Source: Crotalaria pallida
Lineage: Eukaryota > Streptophyta > Magnoliopsida > Fabales > Fabaceae
DNA: 64,000 nucleotides
Assembly (NCBI GenBank): GCA_037953625.1
Contig: CM075654.1
Location: 47,189,001 to 47,253,000, forward strand
Direction of reading: 5' to 3'
The notes under the pieces were generated by a model. It made no database searches and was not told the origin of the DNA. It was given only the letters and a program-made list of their open reading frames with translations. Shown piece after piece: positions 45,729 through 56,619 of this stretch. The position numbers were made by a program, and so were the translations under genes. Every line of letters begins with the position of its first letter. Position 1 is the first letter of the stretch.

Positions 45729-45905
45729 CATTTTTTACTCTATATGCTGACGCAAGAGCTCAAAAACAAATCTCATAATTTTAATTTCTAGTAAACTTGG
45801 AGGTCAGGTTACATAGATTTTTTTGCTTTATAAGTTGACCAGAAATTCAGCAACAAGTTTGATAATTTTAGTAATTGAGTAAGTTTGGTGTTTGATTTTA
45901 GAAAA
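45729..45905. repeat. Tandem array of about 100-bp units, right half
   Basis: Continues the array at 27900-28094 with GAGCTCAAAAACAA and TTTTAATTTCTAGTAAAC, interrupted by the Tat insertion. Confidence 0.7.
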
Positions 45906-46232
45906 AAATTCAAAAAATTCAATATATATATAAAAAAAGGTTTCTCACTGTGGTGCCGAGTTAGATTATTTTTCTAAAATATTCGAAATAAAAAGTAAGG
46001 GCCCCTTGTTTAGGCCCAGTCGTCGAGTTTGGATGTCTGGAAATAAGTCCAAATAAGATGCTGTAATTTATTCCCGCAAGAGCTATCATCTAGTTCATAT
46101 TGATAGAATAAAAGCTACTGCAGATGTCGTTCCTTAAAGGGGTGGCAACGATAAAAAGTCCCGCATTGAATTGAGTTATTTAGGAAATTCGATGAAATAC
46201 TTAAGCTATGAAGTTCTCCTAATTATTGGACA

Positions 46233-46535
46233 TTTTTTATAGGATTAATTGCACGTTGGGTCCAACCGCTTTTGTCAATTTAGCGAATTTTGTTCCCTTA
46301 CTTTTAATTTGTCGAATTTAGTCATTCAATTGTCAATTTGTGACGATTTTAGTCCTTCATGTCTAACAGAAAAACACGTGTCAGCATCTAAGCAGTTTTG
46401 TTAGACACAAAAGGACTAAAATCGACACAAATTAATAATTGAAGGATTAAATTCGTCAAATTAAAATCAGGGGAACTAAATTTGCCAAATTAATAAAATT
46501 GAGAGACCAAAAGTGCCATTAACCCTTTTTTATAT
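46233..46535. mobile_element. Foldback MITE
   Basis: The left arm starts TTTTTTATAGGATTAATTGC and the right arm ends CATTAACCCTTTTTTATA. The arms pair through CAATTTAGCGAATTTTG, TTAATTTGTCGAATTTAG and GATTTTAGTCCTT to a centre near GACACGTGTC-like sequence (about 46380). Confidence 0.85.
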
Positions 46536-46568
46536 TGAGCTCTCATGAACTAACAAAACATTAGCCAT

Positions 46569-47214
46569 GCTTTGGAATATGTATTTTTTTTAGGGAAATG
46601 TGTATTTTATTAATAGATCAGAAACAGTACAAGTAATGACAAACATGACAATTACAAGTACAAGATATTTCACACTAATAATAGTTAAAGGTAAAACAAA
46701 ATACAATGCAACAACATACTCTTTCATGTGGACATGGATCATCAGCAATTATCAAAACCAGACTCTAACAGGAGATTCAATAGCCTTGAATTCCAAAATC
46801 TCATTGATGTTGAAACTAAGCTCAGTTTGCCGACAAAGAATCTCATATCTAAAACGAGAGAGTCGTTGGACGGTAGCCAAATCAACAATCGGCAAAGGGA
46901 GATCTGTTTCGACGAGTAGTCTTCCAATTATTGGAGCAAACAGGATGACCAACAGATCTGGAAAGTAGAAATTATCCAGAGGCATCTCTCCACTGGAAAC
47001 ACACAAAACAAATTAAAACAAAACAACTTGCATAAAGGCCAGAAAAACCCAGATAAAAAGGAGGAAACAAACTCACACACTTTCCCAAAGGAAAGGGAGG
47101 GACAAATCTCTTTCCCCCTACCGAGAAACAGCACATGAAAACAAGGAGGAAGAGGGGAGGGGAAATCCTATTTTTTTTATTGAGATTATCACTAAAATTG
47201 CTTTGGAATATGTA
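46569..47214 (-). mobile_element. 5'-truncated retroposon with 15-bp target-site duplication
   Basis: GCTTTGGAATATGTA is duplicated exactly at 46569-46583 and 47200-47214. The insert at 46584-47199 ends on the minus strand in a poly(A) run preceded by CTATTAATAAAATACAC, as in plant LINE 3' ends. It has an unrecognised minus-strand frame of 84 codons (47006-46752; MPLDNFYFPDLLVILFAP near its start). A LINE fragment is most likely; a processed cellular transcript is the alternative. Confidence 0.8.
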
Positions 47215-48060
47215 AGTTACACCACATCAGTCTAAATTATGGCAACTTACACAGTTCCTGTGATATCCAATTGTATTGAGTCATTTTGAATACCTTCCAT
47301 CTTTGAGTCCATACTCCACCCTGGAAACCATCGTTAAATTTACTCTTGATCATATTAAGCTCTCTCCAATGCCATGATCAATTCATCTTACACAAAGACT
47401 TTCCTCTTTGGTAGTAACTGTGACCCAAAGATTTTCCTCTTTGCTGGCAAATTGCCCATAGTTGTTTTACCATAATTCCTCTTTTTACAAATATTTTCCT
47501 GATAGATTGATGATATAGGTTTACCTGAATTACTTTTGTTCCATATTTACATATTTTCCTAAAAACATAAAAATAAAAATTAATGAATTATGTTTCAAAT
47601 TCTAAGTCCTCAATCCTAGACGTCAAACATGATCCTTTGCAGAGTCTTAACTCCATATTGCTTTTCACCTTCTCCTTATAAGATGCCCCCATTTTCGTTT
47701 GATCAATTCAGAGTTGCATAGCTTTTTGCTTTGCTTCTGAGGTTGAAGCATAAGAGGGGAAAGCTTACCATTTTGAAGTTTTCGACATTGAACAACCATT
47801 TCCCCAATCTATCATGCATGATTTTGTGAGTTGAATATGTTCTCTATTGAAATTATATAAGATTCCTTTTTAATTCTTAATTTACTTTTATATATATATA
47901 TATAAAATAGCAAACTTTGTTCGCACTTCACACCCATGAAGATCCCGCCCATTCCCTCGCTCTTTTTTTTTTTTTTAAACTACTCATTCCTGTTTTGACT
48001 TCCCTCCCACCCATTTTTATTCCTCCTATTTTGACTACCCCGCTCAAACAGTATGAGGGT
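47215..48060. other. Intergenic DNA, no gene
   Basis: AT-rich with no conserved frame. A T-rich low-complexity stretch at 47890-48000 leads into the tandem array. Confidence 0.5.
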
Positions 48061-48061
48061 T

Positions 48062-49010
48062 CTTCTATCATGCACCAGTTTTTTGGTGTTTCGACTAATT
48101 TTTTTTATTTTTTTTATTTTAATAAATCTAAAATATTAAAAAAAGATATGCTTTGGGTTTTCTGTGTTCTTTTTATGTACATGTTTTTATTATTTGGATT
48201 TGAATTTTTTTTATTATATGATTCCTCACACAGGTAATGGTCCAAACAAGTAAAATATAAAACAAGAGTGTTTCTACCATGCACCAGTTTTTGGTGCTCC
48301 GACTCTTTTTTTTTATTTTTTTTATTTTAATAAATCTCATATATAAAAAATATGCTTTGATTTTTCTGTGTTCTTTTTATATGTACATGTTTTTGTTATT
48401 TGGATTTGAGTTTTTTTTATTATATGCTTCCTGACACAGGTAATGGTCCAAACAAGTAAAATATAAAACAAGAGTGTTTTTACCATGCACCGGTTTTTGG
48501 TGCTCCGGCTCTTTTTTTTTTTAAATTTTAATAAATCTAATATATATAAAAAAATATGCTTTTGGTTTTCTGTGTTCTTTTTATGTACATGTTTCTGTTA
48601 TTTCGATTTGAATTTTTTTTTATTATATGCTTCCTGACACAGGTAATGATCCAAACAAGTAAAATATAAAACAAGGGTGCTTTTACCATGCATCGGTTTT
48701 TGGTGCTCCGACTCTTTTTTTTTAATAAATCTAATATATTAAAAAAATATGCTTTGGGTTTTCTGTGTTTTTTTTATATGTTTTTATTATTTCGATTTGA
48801 ATTTTTTTATTATATGCTTCCTGACACAGGTAATGATCCAAAAAAGTAAAATATAAAACAAGGGTGTTTCTTCCATGCACCGGTTTTTGGTGCTCCAGCT
48901 CTTTTTTTATTTTTGTAATTTTAATAAATCTAATATATTAAAAAAAATATGTTTTGAGTTTTCTGTGTTCTTTTTATGTACATGTTTTTGTTATTTGGAT
49001 TTGAATTTAT
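48062..49010. repeat. Tandem array, five units of about 200 bp
   Basis: Each unit contains CATGCACCGGTTTTTGGTGC, a T-run, TAATAAATCTAATAT, ATGCTTTGGGTTTTCTGTG and CTGACACAGGTAATG. Starts are near 48066, 48275, 48481, 48685 and 48870. Unit length varies with the T-runs. CACCGGTTTTTGGTGC is itself a short hairpin. Confidence 0.88.
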
Positions 49011-50001
49011 AATGCCATTAATTACTTCTTTTTCAAAAACACTTTTATTCACTTTTTGTATAAGCGAATTTTTTAGTTTAAAAATATTACATACAGGAAT
49101 GTTAATCGACTCCAATTTATCGACTCTTTCGTAAATAATAATATTAATCGACTCATTCCTAAACAATTTTTTAACAAGAATGTTTATATTACTATACTTT
49201 ATTTATACTTAAACATTATTCATATTAAAATTCCTCATAACTATTTAATAATAAATTAAAAATAATATTAATTGTAACTTTGTGAAATGTTTTAGAAATA
49301 CATTAAAACTAAAATTAATTGCAACTTTAGAAATATTTTATCGATTTCGTATTTCTTCCTTGCATCGAACGGATTGGGGTCTAGTTTAGCGCTTAATTAG
49401 TTAAAATAAAATGGGCATGTTGCTTGCCAATGTTATAATCTTGTTTATATGTTTCCATTTTCCATGTTGACAGGAATGAATTATTACTTTGGATGAATCA
49501 TGTAATCCTTCTAAACCGGCTAGATTGTATTATAGAAGATTGTATCACAAGATATAAGATGATGATAATTCAAAACTTGATGCCTCTTGAAATTAAAGTT
49601 GCTCTCAGATATTTTTCTTAGTGCTTCAATCAAATTTGTATTTATATATTATTTATAATATCAAATACTAAAACTTAACATTTATTTGAACCTTTAAAAA
49701 CGATATCTTCTACACAAATGAGTCTAGTAACACTTTTTTCTTGTAGAACGGACTATATGAAAAAAAATATTACTAATTTGTAAAACATACACTTTTTATT
49801 TATTATAGGAATCTTTTGGCGATATTAAAATACTTTAAATTTCTCTTCAAAGAGCCCTACCATTGTATAAATACTTTCACAACAATTTGTACATTCTAAT
49901 TTCTAAGTTCCAAACAACCTTTCTTAGAGTTCCTAGTTTGCTATCTGCCATGGATGTTTGAAATGGTGACAGTGTTGATGGAGTATAACTGAGTGTTTTT
50001 A
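49011..50001. other. Intergenic DNA downstream of the kinase pseudogene
   Basis: AT-rich with no gene. TATAAATACTTTC at about 49866 is TATA-like on the plus strand but leads to no coding sequence. Confidence 0.5.
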
Positions 50002-50153
50002 TCAGAAACCGAACTCAACATATTTTGCTTCAGGATAAATATATGCTGGTTGCCTTGGAGGAGGAAGATCTGCAATCTCACTGTTAAGCATAGAAACTAC
50101 AGTAGCCATACTTGGCCTATCTGCTGCAAATTCTTGTACACACAAAAGTTCTA

Positions 50154-51008
50154 CGTGTATGCATGGTTGTCAAAAACTAGTGTTGATACGTAGAATAGAC
50201 GAATCCGTGAATCTACCAATTGAAAACGAGTTGAAACAGATGGAAACTCGGAGTGCAAGTGACTCGGGTGTACTGTGGTGGATGCGGGTAGAGTAGTGTA
50301 AAATCGGGAGTTTTTGGTCGAGTTAGCGAGTTAGCATTCTCGAGCCCAAAATGCCCAATTCAGTGTCGATTTTCAATTTTGTTAAGAGAAAATCTTATAT
50401 GTTATTTTTATCCTATTTGCTGCGTTTTGGTTTTTGGGTAAAAAATTCTTAAATCAATCTCCTCTTCTTCTTTTAATTCAAAAGCTTCTTCAATCTTCAT
50501 TTCTTCTATTTTCATCGCACACACGCCTGCCCTACGCCGCACGACGCTCGCTCCACACCTCATGCACCACACTTGCAGTCCTCACGCCCACACCTGCACT
50601 CCTCACACCCCATGCAACACGCACCTCCGCTCCACGCCTCATGTCCCACGCCTGCACTCCTCACACCCCACGCCGCACGCACGCCCACCGAATACCGCAC
50701 GCACGCCCGCTCCACGCCTCATGCCCCACGCCTACACTCCTCATGTCCCATGCTTACACTCCTCACGCCCCTACTCCGCACGCCTGCCCCACGCACGCCC
50801 ACTCCATGCCTCATGCCCCACGCACACCCACTCCATGCCTCATGCCCCACCCCTGCACTTCTCACGCCCTATGCTTGAACTGCTCACACCCCACACCGCA
50901 CGCTCATAAGTAAATTCGTACGAATTTATGAAACGAGTTTACGATTCGAGTTTACCTAGAAAAAACGAGTTTGCATCGACTCTCGAATTTGACTACCATG
51001 TGTGTATG
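50154..51008. mobile_element. hAT-like MITE inside the last kinase exon
   Basis: The ends CATGGTTGTCAAA and TTTGACTACCATG (50162 and 51000) are inverted, flanked by 8-bp CGTGTATG and TGTGTATG (one mismatch). Removing the insert and one duplication copy restores reading through CIHVELLCVQEF. The interior carries a C-rich minisatellite at 50518-50905 (CACGCC, CACTCCTCA, CATGCCCCA) that is open in all three plus-strand frames. Confidence 0.85.
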
Positions 51009-52479
51009 CACCTTAAAATATTATTGTGAAGGCTGGGATCATATATTCCAAGATCTATCAGTGATAAAATATTGTCTTCTGTCCATTGTATCCAAGCCTA
51101 AAATAAAGAATGAATTAAGGCATTTAGAGGTTTTATCAGCAAAATGCTATAGGGTCCTCATAATTGAGCTACAGATGAGATGTAGAACTTACATATCCTA
51201 AAAGCGTAAGAGAATTCTCATTATTGTAATAACTTGAGTTTCGTCTTCTACTAACAATTTCAAGTAGCAAAACGCCAAAGCTAACACATCCGATTTCTCA
51301 GAAAACTGTCCTTGCGTTGCATATTCAGGGGACATATACCCACTGCATTGAAATGCCACCAGATTGATTATCAAAGAATGCTAATATAATCTTGGACAAA
51401 AAAGATAGTGTACTTTTATTTTTAATCGAAAAAGAAGATAGTGTACTTACTATGTGCCAACAACTTTTTTAGTATTGGCCTGATCTTCATTCTCTCCAAA
51501 GATTCTGGCCATATCAAAGTCTGATATCTTTGGATTTAGGTCTTTATCTAGCAAGATATTACTTGCTTTCAAATCTCTATGTATGATTTTTAGCCTAGAA
51601 TCTCTGTGAAGATAAAGCAAACCTTGAGCAATTCCTTCTATTATGCTAAAGCACTTTCTCCAATCTAGGAGTTTATATTTTGATGCATCTAAAAAATCAA
51701 AATATAGCATGCTTTCAATATATCAAAAGATAACCCCCAGTTTAGCATGTTCACAAGTGAATTTAACCACTATTCATTTGGTTTAAAATTATTTTGATGC
51801 ATGATCAACAAAGGGAAACATGATAGAAAAATTAGAATGAGAAAAACAGCAAATTGAGCATCAAAATTACTAACCAAAGACAAATGCATCTAAACTTTTA
51901 TTCGGCATGTACTCATATATCAACATCTTTACTTCTCTTTCAATACAACAACCAAGAAGTCTTACAAGATTGCTGTGTTGAAGCTTAGAAATGACTACTA
52001 CTTCATTCATGAATTCTTCTAGCCCTTGTGTAGATGCACTTGAAAGTCTTTTAATCGCTATTTGTTGACGATCTTGTAATTCCCCCTAGAAAGAAAAATA
52101 TCAAAAAGCATAAACTATAAAAAATGATTTTACACGCATTAGCTTTGCTAGATTTAATTTACCTTGTAAACTGGGCCAAATCCGCCCTGCCCAAGTTTGT
52201 TTGAAAAGTGAAAGTTGTTTGTGGCAGTCGCAAGCTTTTGAAAATCAAACAGTAACAGCTCCTGTAGCTTAGCTTTTGACAATTCTCCAACTATGTTTTC
52301 ACAAATATGCTCTTCAGATGTCTCACGTATTTCTTTGAGAAAAGAATATCAAGAGAGAAACGTTTAGTAAATAGCTCAAAAATGAAAACCAAAAACATAA
52401 TTAGAAACAAAAGTAAGAACAAGAAATATGCAACAAAGCATCTTAATCTCTCTTCAAATCTTTCACTTGTATTTAAGGC

Positions 52480-53112
52480 GAATTCTTCGCTGCACCAAAG
52501 ACAGGTCGAGTGCACCATACACTCGTTTTGATACATAGAAAATGTATGGGGTGGTGACCTGATGACCTGAGAAACCGGTTTTGGAGAAATTTTGCATTTG
52601 CTAATAAGTCCTTAGCAAAAAAATATATCAATTTGCAATTTAAGTCTTTGAAATTTAATTTGAAAGTTCTAAATTCCGCATAGTCACGATCCTCAAACCG
52701 AGACCACCTGTCATTTCGAGCCGCTAAGGACATGCAGTCATCAATATTAACATCACGAGCTCTCTTTTTAGATTGATGATGAGGAGGAGCAAAAGAGGAT
52801 GAAGCCATGGATGCCTTAGGGTTTCAAAGGGGGTTTTTTTCGAAAATACAAAGAAATAGGTGCAAATAAAAGAAATTGATAGAGGGTTATGGATAAGAAG
52901 GAGATGGGGAGCAAGAAAATGCAAAAACTTTGATGAAAAACGGTTAAGATGTGATGAAATGAGATGAAAACCGAGAGAGAAGATGAGAGCTTCGAGTTTG
53001 AGAAAGAGAGGAAATGAAACGAGGGAGACTGAAAACGAGTGTTAGTGTTGTTGTCACACACGGACTACTTGAGTTACTCGAGTACACAGGAAATGCATAT
53101 CATGCACTTACC
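52480..53112 (-). other. Insertion-like DNA in the intron between PAN and kinase exons
   Basis: A minus-strand frame starts at 52808 (MASSSFAPPHHQSKKRARDV). It is preceded by a pyrimidine-rich leader at 53060-52812, a layout seen in 5' regions of gypsy-type elements. AAAGACAGG and CCTGTCTTT with GTGCAC beside them lie near both sides (52498 and 53135), possible TIR traces. No LTR or target-site duplication was found. A strongly hydrophobic segment at about 52450-52380 on the minus strand may be the remnant of the receptor transmembrane exon. Confidence 0.4.
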
Positions 53113-54415
53113 ATATATCAAGTGCACTGAAGTCGTCGCCTGTCTTTAATAGGCAACACGAATGTAAAGATCAGTTCTTCCACTTGAGAATTTTCGAATA
53201 TCAATCAAAATCCCATTCCAAGACATACAGCCAATGGAATTATCATATGCATATGCATTACAAGAGCAATTCTGCAAGCACTGGCTTCTACATGCGTCTA
53301 GTGTAACATATGACCGTTCTGCAAAGTCAGGAACTCTTACATTTTGCAACTTCATAAACCCATCTGCTTTATCATCTAAAGTTGTATTTTGATTGTTGGC
53401 TCTATCACCTGCAGCGGTGTCCTCCTAATACATCCGCTAGTCCAATTTTGTCTATTCCATTCCTGTGTATTCTTCGGTTCAAAACCATTCAAACAACTGC
53501 ATGCTGGTGAGTTCTGTGAACTACAGCTTGCAAATTGTCCACATATACCATAAGCATCACAATCAGATGATTGAATAGTCCATGTAACATGAAATTCCTT
53601 ATTTTCAGAATTCCATTCTTTTTCTTAATTTGGCCTTGCGAATTCAGTGTATATATTAATAGTCCTAACTCATCCGCTGTAAAAGATAAAGCAAGTGTTC
53701 CATCCCCATTATTTTGAATATGGAAACCATTAAGATATGCATTTCCCATATGTTGTTACCCTATGAGGACTGAACCGTTCCACGGACCACTACGCCAGAT
53801 TGGTTGAGTTTCATTCCAAACAAATATTTCAGGAATATCTAAACGTTCAATACTGATTGAGAAGTTTCCAATTGATGTATCAAAAGGGGTTCTCCATGAC
53901 GTAAGTTTTACTTTCTTACCTGTGATTTTGTTGCTTATAAGTTACATGCCTGAGTATAACGAATCTGAAGGTTGCTAAAAACTCTCCCATAAGGTGTTTC
54001 CTGTTGTGATTTCTTGGAGGACAAGGTTGCCAGAGTCTGAAAGTTGGGAGCTGGTATTGGACGGTGTGTTCGACACATTTGATGACCAAAAGACTTGTTT
54101 CTGTCCGTCCAAGACCACAAGATTTCCATCCTCAGATATTGTAACAACCCCAGAAGAATCCATCAGTGGTTGGTTTATGTTGGCCACCCAAACTATTGTT
54201 GATTGAGACATGCACCAAATTCCAACGTAACGATTCCTAGAGTTTTCAAGGCTGAAGAACCCCAAGGTTTAGTTACTACCATCAGAACTTAGAGTTTCAG
54301 GATCCTTGATGAATTGAGATGATGTGATGAACTCTATAGCATCAACAAAATCTGATGAATAACAAAATAATATGATGAAAACAGAGAACAAATTCACGCA
54401 CCTGCTAAAAGCCAT

Positions 54416-55267
54416 TATGAGATAAAAACATTTTGTTGCCAATTTATGCCAAGAAGCTAAGGTGCCAATTTGGAATGGTCAATGATTAATTTTCCTTCTT
54501 AACTGAAGCTTCCCTTCTATGAATCAATAGCTTATGTGGTGGAGGCTGCCAATTTAAAATATGGCATAGTATGTGAACCAGGCTGCCTCTTTTTCCATAG
54601 GACTAATATAGTTTTTTAATTGTTGATTGGAAATAATAGTTTAGCAAATTACTAACTCCATTTTCAAGGCTCATACCCGGTGAAGTTTCAACTATATATT
54701 GGAGTGTCTGGTCTTTGATGAATTGATTTGTTTGTATGGCGTCTATGGCACTACTAGCATAATAAAAGAAAAACTCGGCAGAAAATATATGTTTTTGTAG
54801 TTGGTGAGTATGCAGTAGATATCATAAATAATAATAATAATTAAAAAAAAATGTTAGCTATAACTCTTCAAGCACTTTTTAAGTGAACAAATAATGTCAA
54901 AAATCAATTAAAAAAATTGATTTTTTTTTTTATAAAAATTTCTGACCGAGGAATGGGAAAATTATTTTTCTAATTTTATTAACCTTAACAAGTACTCCAT
55001 GTGATCCTATTTATTTATCCTATTTCAAACAAAACAAAACACATTATGTAAGAATTGTAATCATTGCTTAGATTTCAAATATATTATGTTTTTTCCACAG
55101 TATATTTTCTCATTCTATAATCATTAATTTTTTTTCACTACTTACGTAAATCAAGACATGTTGAATAAGGATAAATATGAAAAATAACATTTTTTACACT
55201 CTTAAAAGGACAGATAAAAATGAACAATTTTTTTTTTTAAAAGACATATAATAAGAAAGGAATAATA
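54416..55267. other. Intergenic, upstream of the kinase pseudogene
   Basis: The former promoter region. It contains a decayed MITE-like segment at about 54990-55220 (AAGTACTCCATGTGATCC to CTTAAAAGGACAGATAAA). No gene. Confidence 0.5.
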
Positions 55268-55645
55268 TGTTAGATTGGTCCTTGATTTTGTAGGTACTGA
55301 TTAATTTAGTCTTTGAGATTTTCGAAATTTCAAATTGATCCATGAGATAGGAACACATCAGTCATATTAGTCCCCGACGTTAATTACTGTCAGTGGTCTT
55401 TAACGTGGACTAACGGAATAGCCAAAATGACGTCGTTTTGGAAAAAAAAAAGACCGTTGAGTATCGATCGAATTAGTCCCTGATATTGTCGAAATCGGTC
55501 AAATTAGTCCCTGACTTTATGGACCAGTAACACGAGGGACTAAAATGACTGATGTGTTCCTATCTTGGGAACTAATTTAGAATTTCAATAATCTCATAAA
55601 TTAATTTGATCGATATTCACAAAATCAGAGATCAATGTGACGTAA
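55268..55645. mobile_element. Foldback element, 'ttagtccctgac' family
   Basis: TTGGTCCTTGATTTTG on the left pairs with CAAAATCAGAGATCAA on the right. The phrase GATAGGAACACATCAGTCAT occurs on the left and its inverse on the right. The centre holds ACGTCGTTTTGG followed by an A-run. A degraded relative lies at 3070-3425. Confidence 0.8.
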
Positions 55646-55743
55646 AAAAAAATCCACAAAAAAATAACTAGATTTTTTTTCTTCAATATGGTTTTTTCTT
55701 CTTCTAATTCTCCTTTCGTTTGGAGACTTGGAGTAGAATAATC

Positions 55744-56284
55744 ATTGACTAAACTGTCACTTTAATCCTTCACTTTGTAAGGAGGTTTCACTTTAGTCCC
55801 TGATTTTGCATTAATTCCTCTTTAGTCCCTCACACTGAAAAAAGCTACTCACGTTAGTCCCTAACAACTTTCTCCGTTCATTCATAGACCTTAACATCTA
55901 ACGCACATGGCCGTTAAATAACTTATACCATCTAGTTGTTGTGCTGCTGCCACAAATTCATCAGCTGCTGTATTTTTTGGAGCTGTCAGAGCTTTAGCAG
56001 CTGTCTTAGTTGTCTTATCTACAACTGCCTTAGCCTATTCTTTCTCCAATTTTGGTCTTTTGAATTCAGTATCATGTCTAAGATGTTAATGGTCACATGT
56101 GTATATGTTATTTAACGGCTACATGTGTAAGACATTAATGTCTATGAACAGAGAAAGTTGTCAGGAACTAACGTGAGTAACTTTTTTCAAAGTGAGAGAC
56201 TAAAGAGGAATTATTGAAAACTTAAGGACTAAAGTGAAAAATTTTACAAAATAAGAGACTAAAGTGACACTTTAGTCAATAATC
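55744..56284. mobile_element. Foldback element, about 540 bp
   Basis: ATTGACTAAACTGTCACTTT on the left is mirrored by AAAGTGACACTTTAGTCAAT on the right. Internal phrases (TTTAGTCCCTCACACTGAAAA, CTCACGTTAGTCCCTAAC, ATGGCCGTTAAATAAC) also pair. The centre at 55930-56080 (GCTGCTGCCACAAATTCATC, AGCTGTCTTAGTTGTC) is not inverted and may be captured sequence. Confidence 0.8.
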
Positions 56285-56479
56285 ATTTGAAAATTTGTTG
56301 ATAGAAGCCGCTAGGTAATTACCAAATTAGCGTGTATAATAAATTTTCAAAGGTTTGTTTATCTTCCATTTGAGGATAAGATGTCAATTAACATTAATAA
56401 CCTTCTCCCCGTCCAAAAAAAAAAAACATTAATAACCTTCTAGAAAATTAAGTCATTATTATCAAATTTGTTGAATACT

Positions 56480-56619
56480 TAAAACTTTACAAACAAAGCT
56501 CAGCACAGTTGGTAGATGCAAAACTCACTTCGGTAATCTCTACGCCTTAAAGGGGATTAATTCGGCTGGAGAATACCCTTGGTGTACACACAAAAACAAA
56601 AAAAAAAACCTAAAACTTT
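56480..56619 (+). mobile_element. Short SINE-like insertion
   Basis: The 9-bp duplication TAAAACTTT (56480-56488 and 56611-56619) surrounds 122 bp. The insert starts with an A-box-like AGCTCAGCACAGTTGGTAGATG and ends in an A-rich tail. No clear B box remains, so it is truncated, internally deleted or a different small retroposon. Confidence 0.65.

Larger units (their letters stand above)
28090..45733 (-). mobile_element. Tat-clade Ty3/gypsy retrotransposon, with nested insertions
   Basis: The 492-bp LTRs at 28095-28586 and 45237-45728 start TGAAGTGTTC and end CCACCACA. TSD CATTT is exact (28090-28094 and 45729-45733). The primer binding site at 45219-45234 reads TGGCGCCGTCTGTGGG on the minus strand. 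The polypurine tract beside the left LTR reads GCTGGGGGGC. Internal order on the minus strand is gag, zinc finger, protease, RT, two RNase H domains, integrase, then an ORF on the opposite strand. The second (archaeal-type) RNase H and the antisense ORF are hallmarks of Tat. By eye the LTRs differ at about 17 of 492 positions. Without the 7.1-kb hAT/copia insertion the element is about 10.5 kb. Confidence 0.93.
50002..54415 (-). pseudogene. G-type lectin S-receptor-like Ser/Thr kinase, degenerate
   Basis: Minus strand. The signal peptide MAFSRCVNLFSVFIILFCY starts at 54415; TAA at 54269-54271 is codon 49. Then B-lectin (YVGIWCMSQSTIVWVANI, GNLVVLDGQKQVFWSSN), S-locus glycoprotein region (TQPIWRSGPWNGS) and PAN (SQCLQNCSCNAYAY) follow with several frameshifts. 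Kinase exons: 52332-52163 (KLGQGGFGPVYK), 52085-51875 (IAIKRL, LLGCCIERE), 51688-51451 (IIHRDLKASNILL; DFDMARIFG instead of DFG), 51342-51193 (GYMSPEYATQGQFSEKSDV then a 1-nt deletion) and 51097-50002 (EFAADRPSMATVVSMLNSEI, ending EFGF). The last exon is split by a hAT-like MITE. Such receptors are plasma-membrane kinases; this copy cannot encode one. Confidence 0.92.

Noticed and set aside
47917..48237. 106-codon Phe/Leu-rich plus-strand frame
   Set aside because: It is built from T-runs of the tandem array.
50434..50913. Long plus-strand frame of 159 codons rich in His, Pro, Thr and Ser
   Set aside because: It is open only because a C-rich minisatellite lacks stop codons in every frame, and it lies inside a MITE.
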